13,021 nt of DNA. It comes from an uncultured Brevundimonas sp. (GTDB lineage Bacteria; Pseudomonadota; Alphaproteobacteria; Caulobacterales; Caulobacteraceae). Positions 1-6,373 of this stretch are shown in pieces (positions within the stretch are counted from its first letter, which is position 1; each line of letters opens with the position of its first letter). Location of the stretch: positions 1 to 13,021 of the forward strand of contig CAMLNT010000049.1 in assembly GCA_946481425.1 (NCBI GenBank), read 5' to 3'. The translations under genes were made by a program, and so were the position numbers. The notes under the pieces are model-generated. The model saw nothing but the letters and a program-made list of their open reading frames with translations. It was not told where the DNA came from and did not search any database.

Positions 1-193
1 CGAACTCGGCGATCTCGGTCGGGCACACGAAGGTGAAGTCCTTCGGGTAGAAGAAGATGACCTTCCACTTGCCTTCGAAGCTCTTGTCAGTGACGGTCTC
101 GAACGCCGAGACGCCGTTTTCCTCGTGGTTGTTGAAGCCGGGCTTCACGCCGACGATCTTGAATTCAGGCAGTTTCTGGCCGACGCCGAGCAT
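1..193 (-). CDS. ahpC: AhpC-type peroxiredoxin, N-terminal part (cut by window edge)
   Basis: This thiol peroxidase reduces hydrogen peroxide and organic hydroperoxides in the cytoplasm. Only the first 64 codons are present; the gene runs off the left edge. The N-terminus starts [15 protein letters not shown], followed by [15 protein letters not shown] and the active-site motif VCPTEI. C57 is the peroxidatic cysteine, with P50 and T54 placed as in the family. The insert between the first strand and GKW resembles actinobacterial-type AhpC, which works with AhpD rather than AhpF; this is from memory. The start is well supported: AGGAG lies 7 bases before the ATG. The gene diverges from oxyR, a classic arrangement for a peroxide-induced target. 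The resolving cysteine and any downstream ahpD or ahpF lie outside the window, so the subclass is not settled. Confidence 0.93.
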   Translation of the reverse strand, partial: MLGVGQKLPEFKIVGVKPGFNNHEENGVSAFETVTDKSFEGKWKVIFFYPKDFTFVCPTEIAEF

Positions 194-225
194 CGCGCTC
201 TCCTCGTGTAATCGGAAATTGAAAA

Positions 226-245
226 GGCGCCGGGGGAGCGGCGCC
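226..245. repeat. GC-rich inverted repeat in the ahpC leader
   Basis: Two copies of the self-complementary hexamer GGCGCC (226-231 and 240-245) flank an 8-base spacer. As RNA the arms could pair into a 6-bp all-GC stem, in the predicted untranslated leader of ahpC about 33 bases before its start codon. It could affect message stability or be a chance product of high GC. Confidence 0.35.
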
Positions 246-253
246 GCAGGTGC

Positions 254-282
254 GAGATGGCCTGTGCAGCGCACAAAGTCAA
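254..282 (-). promoter_or_regulatory. Candidate ahpC promoter
   Basis: On the minus strand, TTGACT (282 down to 277) matches five of six bases of the -35 consensus TTGACA. Seventeen bases on, the -10 position (259-254) reads CATCTC, which is weak. A good -35 with a poor -10 is common where an activator is needed. The candidate OxyR site begins 22 bases upstream of this -35, a position suited to activation. No start-site data are available. Confidence 0.35.
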
Positions 283-304
283 TCTTGTGGCGCCGCTGAA
301 TTCG

Positions 305-341
305 ATCGATTTTTCTTATGGCGCTCATAGCCCGGGCCGAT
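305..341. promoter_or_regulatory. Candidate OxyR binding site
   Basis: The OxyR consensus is four tetranucleotide elements, ATAG-N7-CTAT-N7-ATAG-N7-CTAT. With this exact spacing the window has ATCG (305-308), TTAT (316-319), ATAG (327-330) and CGAT (338-341): 13 of 16 positions match and the third element is perfect. A local dyad TATG-N5-CATA (317-329) lies at the centre. The site ends 22 bases before the oxyR start and lies upstream of the ahpC -35 candidate. I found it by eye, and a chance match at 13/16 cannot be excluded. Confidence 0.5.
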
Positions 342-363
342 ACCGGCTGGTAGGTTCGAGCTC

Positions 364-1284
364 ATGCTCCCAACCCTCAGACAGCTGCAGTATCTGAAGC
401 TCCTGGCCGAACACGGCTCCTTCTCCAAGGCGGCCGAGGCCGCACACGTCAGCCAGCCGGCCCTGTCCGCCGGGGTGCAGGAACTGGAAAAGATCCTGGG
501 CGCGTCGGTGGTCGAGCGGACCCGGGGCCAGATCCAGCTGACGGCCGTAGGCGAGGAGGCGGTCCGTCGGGCCGAGGATGTGCTGGCCCGGGCCGAAGAC
601 CTGGTCGAAGCGGCCCGAAGCGCGGGGCGGCCCCTGTCAGGCCGGTTCCGGCTGGGCGTCATCCCGACCATCGCCCCCTTCCTGCTGCCGGCGCGGTTGC
701 CGACTCTGAAGGCCGAGTGGCCGGCGCTGAGGCTGTTCATCCGCGAGGACCTGACGCCGGCCCTGATCAAGGCGCTGAAGGCGGGGCACCTCGATGCGGC
801 GGTGATCGCCCTGCCCTATTCCGCTACGGGTATCGACCACGCGCGGATCGGCGATGACGCAATCCTGGCCGCGGCGCCCATCGGCCATCCGCTGGCGGCG
901 CCGGGCCCCATCGCGCCGGGATCGCTGAAGAGCGAGGACCTGATCCTGCTGGAGGACGGCCATTGCCTCAGGGACCAGGCCCTGGCCGCCTTCGATATCG
1001 CGGCGCCCAAAGGCGACGACGTCTTCGCGGCGACAAGCCTGCACACGCTGGTGCAAATGGTAGGATCGGGGCTTGGCGTGTCGTTCCTGCCGGAGATGGC
1101 GGTCCGGGCGGGTCTGGCGAACACGCCCGGTGTCGTGATCCGGCCGATTTCGGCGGAGGCTCCGCGGCGCGAGATCGTCATGGCGTGGCGATCCGGATCC
1201 AGCCGCGCGAGCGAGGCGCGCCTTCTGGCCGAGTCCCTGAAACTGGAGGAGGGGGAACGACGTTACAGCCAAGCTGAACCCTGA
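364..1284 (+). CDS. oxyR: LysR-type hydrogen peroxide sensor OxyR (single-cysteine variant)
   Basis: This cytoplasmic transcription factor senses hydrogen peroxide and controls peroxidase genes. Its 306 residues match the family length (E. coli 305). Residues 1-60 form the LysR winged helix-turn-helix, with SFSKAAEAAHVSQPALSAGVQELE containing the recognition helix (split here: SFSKAAEAAHVS, then QPALSAGVQELE). The sensor domain keeps GVIPTIAPFLLP with T102 (E. coli T100) and LEDGHCLRDQAL with H200 and C201 (E. coli H198 and C199), followed by ATSLHTLVQMV and GVSFLPEMAV. The position of the resolving Cys208 is F210, and C201 is the only cysteine in the protein, so the usual intramolecular disulfide cannot form. 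The gene is divergent from the peroxiredoxin gene and 10 bases upstream of a lipoprotein gene. The identification as OxyR rather than another LysR protein rests on the GHCLRDQ motif and the neighbour. Confidence 0.93.
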   Translation: MLPTLRQLQYLKLLAEHGSFSKAAEAAHVSQPALSAGVQELEKILGASVVERTRGQIQLTAVGEEAVRRAEDVLARAEDLVEAARSAGRPLSGRFRLGVIPTIAPFLLPARLPTLKAEWPALRLFIREDLTPALIKALKAGHLDAAVIALPYSATGIDHARIGDDAILAAAPIGHPLAAPGPIAPGSLKSEDLILLEDGHCLRDQALAAFDIAAPKGDDVFAATSLHTLVQMVGSGLGVSFLPEMAVRAGLANTPGVVIRPISAEAPRREIVMAWRSGSSRASEARLLAESLKLEEGERRYSQAEP

Positions 1285-1294
1285 AGGACGGCCC

Positions 1295-1780
1295 ATGATC
1301 CGCCCGCTGCTCGCTGTCGCCCTCGTGGCCGTGCCCCTCACCGCCTGCGTGAACCTGTCCCGGTCCCAGGCCGTGACGCCGATCGCGGCGGCCGAGACGT
1401 GGCGGGTCGGCGAAGTGCGGCTTTCGGTCGAGCCCGAGATCGAGACCACGGCCGAGTTCGCTGGCATCTTCAACGAGCGGGTGCAGGCCGAGTTGAACCA
1501 GTGCGCCGACGGCGTGCGGCCGCTCAGGCTGGAGGCGGAGATCACCCGCTTCGACCGGGCCAATCCGGTGCAGGTGGCCCTGATCGGCGGGGCCAATGTC
1601 CTGCGTGGACACGCCCGGCTGGTCGATCCGTCGAACGGCCGGGTCGTCGGGGAATACGAAATCGGCCGGACGGTGGTGGGCGCGCGCTTCGCCGCCTTCG
1701 AGATGGCCGAGAGCGAGGAGCAGCTGTCGACCGCGTTTGGCCGCGAGCTTTGTGAACAGGCCTTCCCCCAGGCCGACTAG
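1295..1780 (+). CDS. Small putative lipoprotein of unknown function
   Basis: The 161-residue product begins with a lipoprotein signal peptide: MIR, a hydrophobic stretch (PLLAVALVAVP), then the lipobox LTAC with C18 as the predicted lipidated residue. It is therefore expected to be membrane-anchored, facing the periplasm. The mature part contains EAEITRFDRANP, a hydrophobic VALIGGANVLRG segment, then GHARLVDPSNGRVVGEYEIGRT. The last resembles the 'variable or ratio assigned by a gene' beta-strand pattern of DUF4410-like lipoproteins; this similarity is remembered and weak. C69 and C152 could pair in the periplasm. The start is supported by AAGGA (1284-1288) overlapping the oxyR stop, so it is probably co-transcribed with oxyR. 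Its stop overlaps that of manC on the other strand. No function is proposed. Confidence 0.8.
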   Translation: MIRPLLAVALVAVPLTACVNLSRSQAVTPIAAAETWRVGEVRLSVEPEIETTAEFAGIFNERVQAELNQCADGVRPLRLEAEITRFDRANPVQVALIGGANVLRGHARLVDPSNGRVVGEYEIGRTVVGARFAAFEMAESEEQLSTAFGRELCEQAFPQAD

Positions 1781-2853
1781 GGCTCGTCGGACAGGCGCGC
1801 CAGGGCGCCATGGACCTTGCGGACGTCCTGGTCCCGGTCCCGGGCAACGACCAGCACCCCGTCGTCGGTCGAGACCACAAGTACGTCCGACAGGCCGACC
1901 ACGGCGACCGGCTTGCCGTTCGAGGCGAAGACCAGACTGTTCTCACAGTCGACAGCGACGCCGTTGACCAGGGCGTTGCCGGCGGAGTCGTGCGGCAGGT
2001 GCTTCCAGAGTTCGGCCCAGCTTCCGATGTCGCTCCAGCCCGGATCGCACGGCGCCACCGCGCCCCGCTCGGTGCGTTCCATCACGGCGTGGTCGACCGA
2101 GATTGACGGGCTCTCGGCGAAGGCCTCGGCGTCCAGACGGATCACGGGACCGTTCCGTTTCGCCAGCCGATACGCGGCCTCGACCGCGCCCCAGACGGCC
2201 GGCGCGAGCTGACGCGCCTCGGTCGCCATGACGTCCGGCGCAAACAGGAACAGCCCGGCGTTCCAGTCGTATCCGCCGTGGGCGACATAGGCGATCGCGT
2301 CCTCCAGCGGCGGCTTTTCGAGGAAGCGTTCGATGCGGAAGACCTCCGGCGCGAGGGCCTCGCCGCGTTTGATATAGCCATAACCGGTGGCCGGCCCCTT
2401 GGGGTGGATGCCGAAGGTCACGATCCGCGAGCGGGCCACGCCTTGCGCCTTCACCACCGCCTCGCGCAGGGCCTCGGGCCGGCGCATGACGTGGTCGGCG
2501 GGGGCCAGCAGGACGAGGGCGTCCGGATCGAGGTCGCGGGCCACCAGCGCGGCTGCGGCGGCGACGGCGGCGGTGTTGCGCCCGACCGGCTCCAGCACGA
2601 TCGCGGAGGGCTCCAGACCGATGACCGCAAACTGCTCGCGAACCAGATCCAGATGGCGCTCGTTGCAGATGACGATCGGGGCGAGGAAGTCGGCTTCCTC
2701 GGCGCCATGGAAGCGCTGGGCGTTGGCCTGGATGAGGGTGAGATCGTCGTCGAGGGCCTGAAATTGCTTGGGCCGGTCGTCTGTAGAGACCGGCCACAGG
2801 CGTGAACCCGACCCGCCGGACATGATGACCGGAATGACCTTTGAACGCACCAC
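1777..2853 (-). CDS. manC: Mannose-1-phosphate guanylyltransferase, monofunctional
   Basis: This enzyme transfers GMP from GTP to mannose 1-phosphate, giving GDP-mannose for LPS, capsule or holdfast-type polysaccharides and for GDP-fucose, GDP-rhamnose or GDP-perosamine. The 358-residue product has the nucleotidyltransferase signature GGSGSRLWP (13-21), then PKQF, LAPADH (116-121), GYGYI (157-161), FLEKP (177-181), WNAGLF (197-202), SVDHAVME (252-259) and WSDIGSW (273-279). It ends soon after the catalytic and short beta-helix part, with no C-terminal cupin (phosphomannose isomerase) domain; the fused ManC/AlgA form is about 470-480 residues. The start is GTG at 2853, chosen because GGAGGAGG lies 7 bases upstream; a second GTG follows immediately. 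Reading extends open far upstream on this strand, but that part lies opposite the glycosyltransferase gene and is not this protein. It diverges from the polysaccharide genes, suggesting shared control. Confidence 0.9.
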   Translation of the reverse strand: MVRSKVIPVIMSGGSGSRLWPVSTDDRPKQFQALDDDLTLIQANAQRFHGAEEADFLAPIVICNERHLDLVREQFAVIGLEPSAIVLEPVGRNTAAVAAAAALVARDLDPDALVLLAPADHVMRRPEALREAVVKAQGVARSRIVTFGIHPKGPATGYGYIKRGEALAPEVFRIERFLEKPPLEDAIAYVAHGGYDWNAGLFLFAPDVMATEARQLAPAVWGAVEAAYRLAKRNGPVIRLDAEAFAESPSISVDHAVMERTERGAVAPCDPGWSDIGSWAELWKHLPHDSAGNALVNGVAVDCENSLVFASNGKPVAVVGLSDVLVVSTDDGVLVVARDRDQDVRKVHGALARLSDEP

Positions 2854-3033
2854 GCCGTCGCCTCCTCCGCCGATCCCTCGGCGGACCCTCCCTGCGGTTC
2901 TGACGCAGACAGGCGGCGAAGTCACGTCGACGCCTGCAACAATCGGTGACGAGTTTTCACGGCCGCAACGCCTGATTCTGCTAAGACGCGGCCCGCCCTC
3001 GACCTGCAGCGCCGCCCAGGAGACCACCGCCCC
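2854..3033. promoter_or_regulatory. Divergent intergenic region manC / glycosyltransferase
   Basis: This is the only non-coding stretch of promoter size on the left side of the nine-gene plus-strand run. Toward the plus strand, GCTAAGAC (2980-2987) agrees with the Caulobacter -10 consensus GCTANAWC except at one position. The upstream TTCACG (2956-2961) is a weak -35 candidate at a somewhat long spacing. AGGAG (3018-3022) serves the glycosyltransferase start at 3034. I see no clear operator or terminator. The promoter assignment is tentative. Confidence 0.35.
2861..2868 (-). promoter_or_regulatory. Strong Shine-Dalgarno deciding the manC GTG start
   Basis: GGAGGAGG on the minus strand ends 7 bases before the GTG at 2853-2851. 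It is the strongest ribosome binding site noticed in the window and is the main reason to place the start there, in a reading frame that stays open for more than 1,300 further bases upstream. The next codon is also GTG (spacing 10) and the first in-frame ATG is ten codons on, within the catalytic signature. Confidence 0.7.
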
Positions 3034-4290
3034 ATGGGGCTGATCCGCCTGCTTCCCCTGCCCGTCCGCCTGCCGCTGATCCGATCGGCGCTCGCGGCCG
3101 CGCGCGCGCTGCGCGAGCCGGGCTGGCCGAAGGGCGAGGTGACGATCCAGCCGGGCCCGCTGGTCGTCAGCGGGTTTCTCGGCGAGGCGCTGGGCGTTGG
3201 CCGGGCCGGGGAGGCGACGGCGGCGGCTCTTGAGACGGCCGGTTATCCGGTCGAACGCCAATCCCTGAGGCCCGCCTTCGCACGGCTGTGGAAGCCGGGT
3301 CCGAAGCCGCCTGTCAGCGACCGGCCAGGCGGGGTCTGGATCATTCACGCCAATGCGCCTGAGACCGAAGTCGCCCTGATGGCCCACGACCCTGCCGACT
3401 GGGCCGGACGCTACCGCATCGGCTATTGGGCCTGGGAAACTACGGAGGCGCCGCCCGAGTGGGCCCGGGTCGCTCCGTGGCTTCACGAAATCTGGGTTCC
3501 CTCTCACTTTGCCGGCGAGGGCGTCGGTGCGGCTCTGGCCCGGGCCGGGCAGTCCGCTCAGCGCGCCAAGATTCGTGTCATGCCCCATCCCGTCCGGAAA
3601 CCCGCGGGGGTGACAGCACGGCCGGATCGGTTCGGCCTGGAGGGCGGGGCGCGCCATGCCCTGGTGATGTTCGACGGCCGCTCGGCCTTCGCGCGCAAGA
3701 ACCCCTGGGGCGCCATCGAGGCCTGGACGCAGGCCTTTCCCGAACCGCGGCCCGACGCCCGCCTGATCGTCAAGGGTGTGGCCCTGTCGACCGATCCGGT
3801 GTCGGGGAAACGGCTTCGGGAGCTGACGGACAGGCGCTCCGATATCCGACTTTATGAAGAACGGCTGGACGGGCGAGACCTGTGGGACCTGCTCGCCAGC
3901 ATCGACATCCTGATCTCGACGCATCGGGCGGAAGGCTTCGGCCTCGTCGCCGCCGAGGCCATGGCGCTGGGCAAGCCGGTGATCGCCACGGGCTGGTCCG
4001 GCGTGCTGGATTTCATGGACGAAACCTCGGGCGTGCTGATCCCTTCGCGGCTGGTCCCCGCGCGCGACCGGACCCGCGCCTACCGCACCGGCCAGTGGGC
4101 CGAGCCCGATACCGCGGCGGCCGCTGCGGCGATCCGCGATCTTTTCGACGATCCTTCCAAGGCCCAAAGGCTCGGCGCCGCAGGCCCAGCGCGGATCGCC
4201 GCCCTCAGCGAGGCCTGGTCGCCCACGGTCCTCTCCGATCTCCCGTTCGCTTCCTTCCTCGACAAATCTGCTAGAAGTCCCGCCCCATGA
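3034..4290 (+). CDS. GT4-type (GT-B fold) glycosyltransferase
   Basis: This 418-residue retaining-type glycosyltransferase probably moves a sugar from a nucleotide donor to a polysaccharide or lipid-linked acceptor on the cytoplasmic side of the membrane. The N-terminal acceptor domain contains VVSGFLGEALGVGRAGE (44-60), the glycine-rich opening usual in this family, and YWAWETTEAP (131-140). The C-terminal donor domain has FDGRSAFARKNPWGAIEA (213-230) and the E-x7-E motif EGFGLVAAE (E300, E308), followed by AMALGKPVIATGWSG. There is no signal peptide or transmembrane segment; the basic, hydrophobic first 25 residues could bind the membrane. The start is ATG 3034 with AGGAG 11 bases upstream. 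Its stop overlaps the next start as ATGA. Donor and acceptor cannot be read from sequence; GDP-mannose is possible given manC next door. Confidence 0.88.
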   Translation: MGLIRLLPLPVRLPLIRSALAAARALREPGWPKGEVTIQPGPLVVSGFLGEALGVGRAGEATAAALETAGYPVERQSLRPAFARLWKPGPKPPVSDRPGGVWIIHANAPETEVALMAHDPADWAGRYRIGYWAWETTEAPPEWARVAPWLHEIWVPSHFAGEGVGAALARAGQSAQRAKIRVMPHPVRKPAGVTARPDRFGLEGGARHALVMFDGRSAFARKNPWGAIEAWTQAFPEPRPDARLIVKGVALSTDPVSGKRLRELTDRRSDIRLYEERLDGRDLWDLLASIDILISTHRAEGFGLVAAEAMALGKPVIATGWSGVLDFMDETSGVLIPSRLVPARDRTRAYRTGQWAEPDTAAAAAAIRDLFDDPSKAQRLGAAGPARIAALSEAWSPTVLSDLPFASFLDKSARSPAP

Positions 4291-5444
4291 GCATCCAGTT
4301 CATCGACCTTCAGGCCCAACGTCGTCGCATCGGCGAGAGCATGAACCGCGCCATCCTCGAGGCCGTCGAAGGCGGCGCATGGGTGATGGGTCCCCAGGTA
4401 CGCCAGTTCGAGGCCGACCTCGCCGCCTTCGGCCAGGCGAAGCACGCGCTTGGCTGCGCCAACGGCACGGACGCCCTTGCCCTGCCGCTGATGGCGTGGG
4501 GCGTGGGTCGCGGAGACGCGATCTTCTGCCCATCCTTCACCTTCGCCGCGACCGGCGAGGTGGCGCCCTGGTTCGAGGCCGAGAACGTCTTCGTCGACAT
4601 CCTGCCCGACACCTACAACATCGATCCCGAGCACCTCGAGGCCTCGATCGAAGCAGTGAAGGCCGAGGGACGTCTGACGCCCAAGGTGGTGATCGCCGTC
4701 GACCTGTTCGGCCAGCCGGCGGACTATCCCAAGATCCGCGAGATCTGCGACAGGCACGGCCTGAAGCTGATCGCCGACACGGCGCAGGGTTTCGGCTGCA
4801 CGCTCAACGGAAAGCATCCGATCCACTGGGCCGACATCGCCACCACGAGCTTCTTTCCCGCCAAGCCGCTGGGTTGCTACGGCGACGGCGGCGCGGTCCT
4901 GACCAATGACGACGACCTGGCCGAGCTGGTCGATTCCGTGCGCGTCCACGGCAAGGCCGTCGCCCGCGACCTGAAGGACCGGACCTTCGAGCACGACCCG
5001 AAATACCTGAACATGCGGGTCGGGATGAACTCGCGTCTCGACACCATCCAGGCGGCGATCCTGATCGAGAAGCTGAAGGTCTTCCCCGGGGAGATCGAGG
5101 CGCGCAACCGGATCGCGGCCCGCTACAACGAGCTGCTGAAGGATCACGTCGCGGCCGTTCCGGCGGTGATCGAGGGCGGCGTCTCGGTCTGGGCCCAGTA
5201 CACGATCGAGCATCCGAACCGCGACGCCCTGGTCGCCCACCTGAGAGACAGGGGCGTGCCGACGGCGGTCTATTATCCGATCCCGCTGCACCAGCAGCCC
5301 GCCTATTCGCATCACTCGACAGGTCCGCAGGGGCTGGCGGTGACCGAGGCCAAGTCGAAAGTCGTCATGAGCCTGCCGATGCACTCGGACCTCGACGAGG
5401 GGACGCAGGACCAGATCATCGCCGCCGTCCGGAGCTTCGCATGA
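4287..5444 (+). CDS. DegT/DnrJ/EryC1/StrS aminotransferase, WbpE/GnnB-like
   Basis: This PLP enzyme (385 residues) aminates a keto sugar, most likely C3 of a 3-keto UDP-sugar, using glutamate. Visible family motifs are CANGTDAL (57-64, phosphate binding), PSFTFAATGE (82-91), IADTAQGFG (162-170, D164 contacting the pyridine nitrogen) and SFFPAKPLGCYGDGGA (188-203), with K193 as the Schiff-base lysine. MNSRLDTIQAAIL (247-259), VPTAVYYPIPLHQQPAY (324-340) and MSLPMHSDLD (361-370) follow. From memory these blocks match Pseudomonas WbpE (UDP-2-acetamido-3-keto-glucuronate aminotransferase) very closely. The partner gene, however, looks more like UDP-GlcNAc 3-dehydrogenase (GnnA) than WbpB, so a GnnB role making UDP-GlcNAc3N for lipid A is an alternative. 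It overlaps both neighbours by ATGA. The family is certain; the exact substrate is not. Confidence 0.9.
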   Translation: MSIQFIDLQAQRRRIGESMNRAILEAVEGGAWVMGPQVRQFEADLAAFGQAKHALGCANGTDALALPLMAWGVGRGDAIFCPSFTFAATGEVAPWFEAENVFVDILPDTYNIDPEHLEASIEAVKAEGRLTPKVVIAVDLFGQPADYPKIREICDRHGLKLIADTAQGFGCTLNGKHPIHWADIATTSFFPAKPLGCYGDGGAVLTNDDDLAELVDSVRVHGKAVARDLKDRTFEHDPKYLNMRVGMNSRLDTIQAAILIEKLKVFPGEIEARNRIAARYNELLKDHVAAVPAVIEGGVSVWAQYTIEHPNRDALVAHLRDRGVPTAVYYPIPLHQQPAYSHHSTGPQGLAVTEAKSKVVMSLPMHSDLDEGTQDQIIAAVRSFA

Positions 5445-6373
5445 CCGCCGACAACCAGCCGCTGAAGGTCGGGGTCGCGGGCCTCGGCGTCATGGGCCGC
5501 AATCACGCCCGCGTCCTGTCCGAGATCAAGGATGCGGAACTCGTTTGCGCCTTCGATCCCGACGCCCCGACCGCCGAGGCCGCACGCGCCTACGGCGCCG
5601 AGCCGGTCACCACGCCCGAAGCCTTCGTGGACGCCGGACTGGACGCCGCTATCGTGGCGACGCCGAACCGGCACCATGCCGACCTGGGCGTCGCCCTTCT
5701 GGAGAAGGGCATCTCTGTTCTCGTCGAGAAGCCGATCGCCGCCGACATCGAGGGCGCGCGGCGCATGATTGACGCGGCCAAGGCGTCGGGCGCGACCCTG
5801 ATGGTCGGCCACGTAGAGCGCTTCAACCCGGCCGTCGAGGCGGTCAAGAAGGCCATCGCCGGCGACGACATCATCTCCATCCAGATTACCCGCGTCGGTC
5901 CCTTCCCGGCCCGCATGGGCGAGGTCGGCGTGGTCATCGACCTGGCGGTCCATGACATCGACATCATCCGCCACCTGACCGGCTCGGAGATCACCGAGGT
6001 CCAGCCGCAGCTGGCCCGCGCGCGAGCAGAGCGCGAGGACACCGCCCTCCTGCAATTCCGCACCGACCGCGGCGTGATCGCCCAGATCAACACCAACTGG
6101 GTCACGCCCTACAAGGCGCGGATCCTGCAGGTCGCGACTCAGCAGAAGTTCGTCGTGGCCGACCTGATCACGCGACAGGTTCAGGAGTTCTTCGCCTATG
6201 AGAAGGACGGCTCCTATTCGACACGAACGCTGCACACCTGGCCGAACGAGCCGCTGAAGGCTGAGCTGACCGCCTTCCTGGACGCCGTGCGCAACAAGAC
6301 CGCGCCGCCGGTCACCGGTGAGGATGGCCTGGCCAACCTCGAAGTCGCCCTGCGCTGCCTGGAGTCGGCGTGA
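5441..6373 (+). CDS. Gfo/Idh/MocA oxidoreductase, probable UDP-GlcNAc 3-dehydrogenase (GnnA-like)
   Basis: This NAD(P)-dependent sugar oxidoreductase (310 residues) has an N-terminal Rossmann fold with VGVAGLGVMGRNHARVL (GxGxxG at 14-19), D39 after the second strand (favouring NAD), ATPNRHHADL (73-82) and the family motif EKP (96-98). The C-terminal domain has GHVERFNPAVE (123-133), RVGPFPARMGEVGVVIDLAVHDIDIIRHLTGSE (151-183, given in family terms: D167 and H171 are the likely active-site pair). The GHVERFNP and VIDLAVHDID blocks are those I associate with GnnA-type UDP-GlcNAc 3-dehydrogenases, which supply 3-keto UDP-GlcNAc to an aminotransferase. WbpB is more divergent. The direct ATGA overlap with the aminotransferase gene supports the two working in sequence. 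The exact UDP-sugar, GlcNAc or GlcNAcA, is inferred. It ends by overlapping the rsmB start. Confidence 0.87.
   Translation: MTADNQPLKVGVAGLGVMGRNHARVLSEIKDAELVCAFDPDAPTAEAARAYGAEPVTTPEAFVDAGLDAAIVATPNRHHADLGVALLEKGISVLVEKPIAADIEGARRMIDAAKASGATLMVGHVERFNPAVEAVKKAIAGDDIISIQITRVGPFPARMGEVGVVIDLAVHDIDIIRHLTGSEITEVQPQLARARAEREDTALLQFRTDRGVIAQINTNWVTPYKARILQVATQQKFVVADLITRQVQEFFAYEKDGSYSTRTLHTWPNEPLKAELTAFLDAVRNKTAPPVTGEDGLANLEVALRCLESA

Larger units (their letters stand above)
194..363. promoter_or_regulatory. Divergent ahpC/oxyR control region
   Basis: This 170-base non-coding stretch lies between two divergent starts. It holds the ahpC ribosome binding site next to its ATG, a GC-rich inverted repeat (226-245), a minus-strand promoter candidate, and a more AT-rich segment around 300-330 with the candidate OxyR site. 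OxyR usually binds such shared regions, repressing its own gene and activating the peroxidase gene under peroxide. The layout fits, but regulation here is inferred. Confidence 0.7.

Noticed and set aside
1773..1790. Bidirectional intrinsic terminator between the lipoprotein gene and manC
   Set aside because: The stem is only 5 bp, lies over the stop codons and has no T-run on either side.
2854..4167. A long minus-strand open frame continuing upstream from manC, which would give a 796-residue protein
   Set aside because: It lies antisense to the well-supported glycosyltransferase gene, the extension is proline/arginine/glycine-rich without family blocks, and a strong ribosome binding site marks the GTG start at 2853.
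4080..5384. Minus-strand open frame of 434 codons opposite the glycosyltransferase end and the aminotransferase gene
   Set aside because: It is a mirror of GC-rich codon bias opposite the aminotransferase, which has all its motifs; the predicted sequence has no recognisable fold.
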